Shown piece by piece: positions 10,595 to 14,331 of a stretch of 14,331 nt of DNA (positions are counted from its first letter, which is position 1; every line of letters starts with the position of its first letter). Below the pieces are notes generated by a model that worked only from the letters and a program-made list of their open reading frames with translations, was not told the origin of the DNA and ran no database searches. Source of the DNA: Blastocatellia bacterium (GTDB lineage Bacteria > Acidobacteriota > Blastocatellia > Chloracidobacteriales > JADJPF01); contig JADJPF010000028.1 of assembly GCA_016713405.1 (NCBI GenBank), forward strand, positions 1-14,331. The letters run 5' to 3'. The translations under genes were made by a program, and so were the position numbers.

Positions 10595-10773
10595 AGTGAA
10601 TATTCAGCTATTGCTGCCCTCCTTAGACAAATGATGTTTGATTTATATAAAAGAAAGCGATTTGCCTTCTTACATACTAGTGACAACTTCTAAAAAACGT
10701 ATTACTCTAAAATTCAGAAAAGCCGGAAAATATATCACCTAATCTCACCTTAAAATGCAAAAAAAGTCCTATA

Positions 10774-10792
10774 GGTCGTTCCAAAGAAGTTG
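10774..10792 (+). repeat. IS1-family left terminal inverted repeat
   Basis: GGTCGTTCCAAAGAAGTTG pairs with the reverse complement of 11613-11633. Compared with that end and with the remnant at 9340 it lacks GT after GGTCGT, probably a local deletion or sequencing error. Confidence 0.8.
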
Positions 10793-10853
10793 TTTATAAA
10801 AAAAAAGGAGTGATAAAATACAAAAAAAAAAACAAAAAATCAGGAAAAAGAAA

Positions 10854-11599
10854 ATGGCAACAATACAAGTAAAATGTCAGCTGTAATGAAACTCAAGTAA
10901 TCAAATATGGAGTAAATAAGCAAGGCAAACAAAGATATTGCTGTACAAATGAAGAATGTAAAAAGTAACATTTATATTAGATTATAGTAATCTAGGAATT
11001 TTGGAAACAACAAAAAACAAGTAATAAGAAATGGCAATAAATGGTAGTGGAATAAGAGATACAGCAAGAGTCTTAAAATAAGCCCAACGACTGTATTAAA
11101 TGAGTTAAAAAAACATTCAGAAATTAAGCAAGTAAACACTGCGTTACTGAATCTTAATGGACAAGCTATTAGTGTTGAAATACATAAAATTCAAGATAAA
11201 CAAAATTATAAAGTAGAAAAAATAGATGAAATGTGGAGCTTTATAGGCAAAAAAGAAGAACAAAGATGGTTATGGTATGCTTATAGAAAAGACAGTAAAA
11301 AAATATTAGCATATGTTTTAGGTAAAAGGGATGATGACGCATTTCTTGAGTTAAAAAATTATTAGAACCATTCTCTATAAGTCATTTTTATACTGATAGT
11401 TGGGGAGCATATGACCGAAATTTACCTGCTGAACATCACACTATTGGTAAAGAAAACACTCAACAAATTGAAGAAAAAATCTTGATTTTCGCACTCGTAT
11501 TAAACGTTTAGTTAGAAAAACTATTTGCTTTTCTAAAACTATTTTTTTCATGGTTTAGTTATTGGCTTATTTATCAATCGTCTTGAATTTTCTTTTTGA
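10854..11599 (+). CDS. IS1-family DDE transposase, frameshifted
   Basis: Catalyses cut and joining of the element ends. An N-terminal zinc ribbon is seen (CPSC by comparison with the remnant, then RYCCTNEECKK), followed by a helix-turn-helix region (IRDTARVLKISPTTVLNEL). The catalytic part carries the DDE triad: D in KIDEMWSFIGKK (about 11225), D in YTDSWGAYDRNLPAEHH (about 11390) and E in NTQQIEEKNLDFRTRIKR (about 11465). The end is RLVRKTICFSKTIFFH..VIGLFINR, with TGA at 11597-11599. About 249 codons are spanned, against roughly 230 for InsAB'. Indels in the A runs at 11353-11358 and 11474-11479, and several near the start, break it. Canonical IS1 fuses two ORFs by programmed frameshift, but the indels prevent a judgement here. 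AGGA precedes the ATG. Confidence 0.85.
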
Positions 11600-11783
11600 T
11601 TTTTTGCTCTTCCAACTCTTTTGGAACACGACCGTTTTACTTTACTTTTCATTCCTTGAACCATTGCATAACCTTTTTTCAGAAACCATTGGCAAGTCTC
11701 TAGCTGGCTTATTAGTAGCAGCTATTTGGCTTGTATTGGGCAGTTTAGGCATTTGGCTTATTGACCAAACTCGAAAATATTAA
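11562..11783 (+). CDS. Small membrane protein or gene fragment fused to the IS1 right end
   Basis: Open frame of 73 codons. The first 24 codons lie inside the IS and are an out-of-frame reading of the transposase end, so they are probably not native. Codons after 11633 read FSFLEPLHNLFSETIGKSLAGLLVAAIWLVLGSLGIWLIDQTRKY in two parts: a possible amphipathic segment and a clear transmembrane helix (about LAGLLVAAIWLVLGSLGIWL) with a short charged tail. It could be the 3' end of a gene cut by the IS, with its 5' part lost, since 10595-10773 shows no matching frame. It could also be a small membrane protein now expressed from within the IS. No family recognised. Confidence 0.35.
   Translation: MAYLSIVLNFLFDFLLFQLFWNTTVLLYFSFLEPLHNLFSETIGKSLAGLLVAAIWLVLGSLGIWLIDQTRKY
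11613..11633 (+). repeat. IS1-family right terminal inverted repeat
   Basis: CAACTCTTTTGGAACACGACC is the reverse complement of the left end with few differences; its outer 10 bases are identical to the end of the remnant at 9331-9340 (GAACACGACC). Confidence 0.82.
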
Positions 11784-11886
11784 CTGTAATTAATAATCCA
11801 CATACACCATACAAATTGAACTCTCATTTATTAGCAAAAATACTTTATCAAAAATAATTCTGGCAAGCAAAAGCTTTTTATGCTTC

Positions 11887-11906
11887 CTTACCTAACGTTA
11901 GGTAAG
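11887..11906. repeat. Perfect 20-bp palindrome
   Basis: CTTACCTAAC is followed directly by its exact reverse complement. It lies 14 bp left of repeat copy 2, in the gap between the membrane ORF and the hydrolase. A site for a dimeric DNA-binding protein or a recombination site is possible. There is no loop, so a stable RNA hairpin is less likely. No second copy in the window. Confidence 0.6.
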
Positions 11907-11920
11907 TATAATTTTTGCAG

Positions 11921-12037
11921 TAGTGGTACAAGTGTAATGCTGAGAGACAATTCATTTTGGCCGAAACTCGTTTCTAAACCTGCATTCCAGGCAATACTGA
12001 ATTTCTATTCAGCATTACTGCTTTAGCACTACCACTA
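11921..12037 (-). repeat. Palindrome-ended repeat, copy 2, with extended nested stem
   Basis: The core 11934-12018 is closed by a perfect 10-bp inverted repeat (GTAATGCTGA/TCAGCATTAC) and an outer 8-bp perfect stem (TAGTGGTA 11921-11928 with TACCACTA 12030-12037), making an imperfect palindrome of 117 bp. The interior holds GAAACTCGTTTC, itself nearly palindromic, and a small CCTG/CAGG hairpin. It begins 10 bp after the hydrolase stop on the minus strand, a position like that of copy 1. It may act as a 3' mRNA structure or transcription end, or it may be a non-autonomous mobile element. Confidence 0.78.
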
Positions 12038-12046
12038 TCTTAGCTT

Positions 12047-13174
12047 TTAGTTATCATCATCATCATCATTGTCATCATCATCATCATTGTCATCATCACA
12101 AGAAGATAAAATTTGTTTGATTACATTGTTATAAAATCCTGGTGTGATGGTATGAAGATTGTGAACAGTGTTAGAGCCAGTGAATGAAAAGAAAAGCTTG
12201 TCTGTTTGGTCTCCTGTTACAAATCGATAAACATTTCTATGTTCATCAGGAAAAACATACAGGCCATCTTGCTCAAGAGCTATTACTCCAGCAGGTGTAC
12301 CACTGTTTCTAGAAAATGTGTTAGCGGCAATTGTTGGACGAGGTTTTCTTGGGCCACCAGGAGTGTCAGGTAAACCAATTAATTGTTTTACCATTGCACC
12401 TGAATCGAGAGCAATAAAACCATTTGAAACTGCTTGGGAAGGTGTTGGGGAACCAGGAACTATTGTACCAGAAAGATTACCATAGAATAATCCTACCCAA
12501 GTGTCTGGCCCACCAGGTAAAGTTAAAAGATCAAAAACATTTCCAAGATCAGCATCATTTCTTACAAATGCAGCAGCTAAAGGATCTGCGGCTCCAGCAT
12601 CAATTGCAGCCCAAGCTAATGGATTAGCAATATCTGGAACTATAAAAATAGCTGATCTTATTCCAAAATCCCTACTCAAGCTTCTTCCACTGTTTACTAA
12701 TCGAGTTTGTGCCATTTGAATTAATTCAGCACCTAAGCTGTGTCCTAGAATGGCATTTGGTCTAATATTTCTAAATTTAAGTTGTCGTAAAGAGCCTAAT
12801 AAAGCTGTTACATAATCATCCATGGTAAGATCACCGAATTTAACAGCACCTACAGGAAATCCACTATTACCATGACCAGGATGATCAAGAAGTATCATTT
12901 TGGAAACATTTGCATCGCTAGCAATAAGTGATTGTGCTAGAGGAATAAATGTTTTGCTTGTTTGTCCTGTTCCATTTAGAACCAATATTGAGTGTTTGCC
13001 TTTTTGAGAACCACTTTTAGCAATAACAGTTGCTCCCATTTGAACGCTAACATTGCTTCTTAATTGGACATTAAACTTTACAACGGAACTAGTTGTTTGT
13101 GCTAATGCATTGGTTAGAGTCAACAATGTAAACAGCAAGAACCCTAAAATAGAATTAAAAAATACTTTTTTCAC
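12047..13174 (-). CDS. Exported alpha/beta hydrolase with Asp/Asn-rich C-terminal tail
   Basis: Serine hydrolase of 375 residues, open from end to end. The signal peptide is residues 1-25, with cleavage likely after NALA. The fold markers are ILVLNGTGQTSKTFIPLA (about 63-80, oxyanion region), LLDHPGHGNSGFP (about 95-107) and the nucleophile elbow GHSLG at 144-148 with Ser146. The catalytic His is probably His338 or His341 in NTVHNLHTI; the acid may be Asp304 or Asp310 in EQDGLYVFPDEH. The substrate is unknown; lipid, ester or lactone are possible. The tail from Cys359 is almost only Asp with an Asn about every sixth residue, which could bind Ca2+. GTG start at 13174, fixed by AGGAGG 4 nt upstream and the signal peptide that follows. 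It stands alone, with convergent or divergent neighbours. Confidence 0.87.
   Translation of the reverse strand: MKKVFFNSILGFLLFTLLTLTNALAQTTSSVVKFNVQLRSNVSVQMGATVIAKSGSQKGKHSILVLNGTGQTSKTFIPLAQSLIASDANVSKMILLDHPGHGNSGFPVGAVKFGDLTMDDYVTALLGSLRQLKFRNIRPNAILGHSLGAELIQMAQTRLVNSGRSLSRDFGIRSAIFIVPDIANPLAWAAIDAGAADPLAAAFVRNDADLGNVFDLLTLPGGPDTWVGLFYGNLSGTIVPGSPTPSQAVSNGFIALDSGAMVKQLIGLPDTPGGPRKPRPTIAANTFSRNSGTPAGVIALEQDGLYVFPDEHRNVYRFVTGDQTDKLFFSFTGSNTVHNLHTITPGFYNNVIKQILSSCDDDNDDDDDNDDDDDN
12050..12097 (-). repeat. GAT/AAT triplet repeat coding the Asp/Asn tail
   Basis: The last 16 sense codons are nearly all GAT or GAC with AAT/AAC roughly every sixth codon, giving DDDN then two DDDDDN units. Such triplet tracts can slip, so tail length may differ between strains. 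Confidence 0.8.
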
Positions 13175-13178
13175 AAAA

Positions 13179-13184
13179 CCTCCT
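13179..13184 (-). promoter_or_regulatory. Ribosome binding site of the hydrolase
   Basis: AGGAGG on the minus strand, then TTTT and the GTG start at 13174. It decides the start choice. Confidence 0.65.
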
Positions 13185-13357
13185 AAAATTTTAAATTAAC
13201 CTGTTTCTTGTCATAAGATGACGCGTAATTTCTATTCAAAAAGCATCATGAATAAATCACGATAAAAGAGTTTTCCCTAAAAGTTTAATTTCTTGCCCAT
13301 AGTTTTAGGTTTTGGGAAAGTGAAATCGCTTTTAGATAAAAACTTAATAGTAGGAAA

Positions 13358-13387
13358 ATAATACTATAACACCTTAATAACTGTCAC
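13358..13387 (-). promoter_or_regulatory. Candidate sigma-70-like promoter of the hydrolase
   Basis: On the minus strand GTGACA (13387-13382) and TATTAT (13363-13358) are separated by 18 bp; each differs from the consensus at one position. The leader to the GTG would be about 180 nt. AT-rich DNA yields such pairs by chance. Confidence 0.33.
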
Positions 13388-13552
13388 ACTTGTACTACAG
13401 ATATTTATCCCTAAAATTTATAGTAATAGAACTTGTGGTAAGTCTTGTGTGAAATTTTATAATTTAGCTAATTTCTTTTATTTAATTTAAGTTATTTCTA
13501 AAATATTTATTTTGGCGGATATGCAAAGAACTCCAATAAAGGAAATACATTT

Positions 13553-13723
13553 ATGTTATGTCTATTTCTGTCTCGCAGGGAAGGTTGGTTACTTGAAGGA
13601 TTATTTAATCCTTTTTCTTGGTTATTTCTTGGATTTATCATACTAACCATATTTGCAATATTCATAGTTCTAATGACTCTAATTATTAAGAAACTTTATG
13701 AGCAATTTTCTTCCAAATATTAA
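13553..13723 (+). CDS. Small single-pass membrane protein, 56 residues, unknown function
   Basis: Not recognised. The frame MLCLFLSRREGWLLEGLFNPF is followed by a strongly hydrophobic helix (about residues 22-46, WLFLGFIILTIFAIFIVLMTLI) and a basic, charged tail (KKLYEQFSSKY) ending in TAA. AAAGGA lies about 9 nt before the ATG. Signal, length and codon use look like a real small protein. Predicted topology has the charged C-terminus in the cytoplasm. The neighbouring genes on both sides are on the opposite strand, so it is a single-gene unit. An older reading from ATG 13521 in another frame is shorter in useful content and was not chosen. Confidence 0.5.
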   Translation: MLCLFLSRREGWLLEGLFNPFSWLFLGFIILTIFAIFIVLMTLIIKKLYEQFSSKY

Positions 13724-13818
13724 GTTTCACTAGCCATTGTTGACTAGATTGGGTTTGTTACGAATATTAACCTTCATAAAAGTTTTTAGGAAAAATACAA
13801 CGGTAAAACAAGCAAAAG

Positions 13819-13890
13819 AATACAGAGGTACTTCGAAAACAAAGACTTACAGACAATTTTGTTATTCTATATGTCGCTTACCGCTGTATT
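13819..13890. repeat. Imperfect inverted repeat between the small membrane gene and the HPt-like gene
   Basis: AATACAGAGGTA (13819-13830) and TACCGCTGTATT (13879-13890) pair at 11 of 12 positions across a 48-nt spacer. It lies in the 277-bp gap 13724-14000, where no gene is seen. It could be a weak terminator or a chance feature. Confidence 0.3.
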
Positions 13891-14000
13891 ATCCATAATA
13901 GTTTTGGCAAGCAAAACGGTTTATATTAGTTTAAAGCTTATTTGATTTTGTAATGAGATTACAAGGTTTATGGAGCAACTAGCCTTACAGCTTGCTATAT

Positions 14001-14309
14001 TTAATTTAACAAAGGGTTATCAAGATTGAAGTTAGCTATATGCAAGTCAAATAAATAAATTTTGAGAGAAAGAATTAAGAGATTAAGAAGACTCAAATCT
14101 TGGCTAATAGCAGCTATCTCAATTCTTTTGCCAATTCTACTGACATAAGGAAAACCAAAACTAGCCCCATGTCCATAAAGTTGATCACCTAATAAAATTA
14201 GAGTATTAAAATTTTTGTTTTCTAGGGCTTTTTCAAGATTACGTACATTCTCTATTTCTGATTGGATATACCATTTTGTGAGGTTTTCCATTTCTTCATT
14301 TATACACAA
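14001..14309 (-). CDS. HPt-like (histidine phosphotransfer) protein lacking the canonical histidine
   Basis: About 100 residues, a four-helix HPt-type pattern: WYIQSEIENVRNLEKALEN, then NTLILLGDQLYGHGASFGFP, then YVSRIGKRIEIAAISQDL and LLNLLILSLKIYL. In HPt domains phosphate sits on a His in GHxLKGxGxSFGF; here the same place reads GDQLYGHGASFGF, so Asp42 replaces His and Tyr45 replaces the usual Lys. His47, five residues on, is not at the usual site. It may be a non-phosphorylated HPt decoy or docking protein, or a decaying gene. Start: TTG at 14309 gives the longest frame; ATG at 14291 (six codons in) is equally possible, and no strong Shine-Dalgarno separates them. Residue numbers follow the TTG start. 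No kinase is adjacent. Confidence 0.65.
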   Translation of the reverse strand: MCINEEMENLTKWYIQSEIENVRNLEKALENKNFNTLILLGDQLYGHGASFGFPYVSRIGKRIEIAAISQDLSLLNLLILSLKIYLFDLHIANFNLDNPLLN

Positions 14310-14331
14310 AGATTCTTTTCTATTTAGATTA

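Larger units (their letters stand above)
10774..11633 (+). mobile_element. IS1-family insertion sequence, both ends present (about 860 bp)
   Basis: The element is bounded by imperfect terminal inverted repeats, GGTCGT..TCCAAAGAAGTTG on the left and its reverse complement CAACTCTTTTGGAACACGACC on the right, and carries one IS1-type transposase. Its length fits the family (about 0.7-1.1 kb). The flanks (AGTCCTATA left, GTTTTACTT right) share no 8-9 bp target duplication, so one side may have been rearranged, or the insertion is old. A second, truncated copy lies in opposite orientation at 9198-9340. Confidence 0.88.
13175..13552. other. Non-coding region upstream of the hydrolase and the 56-residue protein
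   Basis: No gene seen in about 380 bp. It holds the hydrolase Shine-Dalgarno, a candidate promoter (13358-13387) and, in the presumed 5' leader, a 7-bp stem (13276-13282 with 13303-13309, CCTAAAA/TTTTAGG) with a 20-nt loop. The stem is short and its role is unknown. Confidence 0.5.

Noticed and set aside
12424..12719. Two overlapping plus-strand ORFs inside the hydrolase gene
   Set aside because: The intact 375-codon hydrolase on the other strand explains the open frames.
13220..13405. Possible third copy of the palindromic repeat (GTACAAGTGT and GAATAGAAATT words on the minus strand)
   Set aside because: Only two short words match, and their spacing is about twice that of the other copies.
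11852..13924. Shared 12-bp word TGGCAAGCAAAA at about 11861 and 13904, with similar flanks
   Set aside because: Similarity beyond the 12 bp is patchy in AT-rich DNA; not enough to call a repeat family.
1..14331. CRISPR array, tRNA, rRNA, toxin-antitoxin or phage-defence cluster
   Set aside because: Looked for on both strands; no regular spacer-repeat pattern, no cloverleaf or rRNA-like block, and no recognisable defence protein motifs.

Overview
The window is AT-rich bacterial chromosomal DNA. A TonB-dependent receptor of the Oar type, proteins with signal peptides and a Gram-negative style two-component protein point to a didermic bacterium. The receptor (carboxypeptidase-regulatory-like start, DAVQEF plug motif) and the BNR/Asp-box plus IPT/TIG secreted protein resemble families common in Acidobacteriota, so an AT-rich member of that phylum is my best guess. 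This is an inference from protein style only; there is no rRNA or other phylogenetic marker here. The standard genetic code fits, with TGA used as a stop. I saw no tRNA, rRNA or CRISPR array.

The most important caveat is that the left two thirds are full of one-base indels, often in A/T homopolymers. Several large genes are therefore broken into many short open frames, yet their protein families read clearly when the frame is followed across the breaks. This looks like long-read consensus error more than natural decay. The hydrolase at 12047-13174 and the first 230 codons of the gene at 3423-6982 are uninterrupted.

Layout. (1) 1-1785, minus: N-terminal part of an Oar-like TonB-dependent receptor, running off the left edge. 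(2) 2008-3400, minus: a PLP-dependent amino-acid decarboxylase of the aromatic-L-amino-acid decarboxylase family. (3) 3423-6982, minus: a large secreted BNR-repeat protein with IPT/TIG and C-terminal Ig-like domains, ending 22 bp before the decarboxylase start. (4) 7273-9146, plus, divergent from (3): a soluble PAS-PAS-HisKA-HATPase-REC hybrid histidine kinase. (5) 9198-9340: a truncated left end of an IS1-family element. (6) 9600-10167 and 10343-10594, minus: two small secreted or membrane-anchored proteins of unknown function. (7) 10774-11633, plus: an end-to-end IS1-family element with terminal inverted repeats and a frameshifted DDE transposase. (8) 11562-11783, plus: a membrane ORF that begins in the IS end. 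(9) 12047-13174, minus: an exported alpha/beta hydrolase with an Asp/Asn-rich tail. (10) 13553-13723, plus: a 56-residue membrane protein. (11) 14001-14309, minus: an HPt-like protein whose expected phosphoacceptor histidine is replaced by aspartate.

Non-coding structure. An 85-bp palindrome-ended repeat (80% identical over 85 gap-free positions) occurs twice, each time at the 3' end of a minus-strand gene for an exported protein, one on either side of the IS1 element. A perfect 20-bp palindrome lies beside the second copy. A strong bidirectional hairpin follows the gene at 9600-10167.

Functionally the region is mostly cell-envelope and secreted proteins (receptor, BNR protein, two small exported proteins, hydrolase) plus signalling parts (hybrid kinase, HPt-like protein). 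I see no single pathway that joins them, and no clear new multi-gene system. The best leads are the paired palindromic repeat, the degenerate HPt and the Asp-tailed hydrolase.
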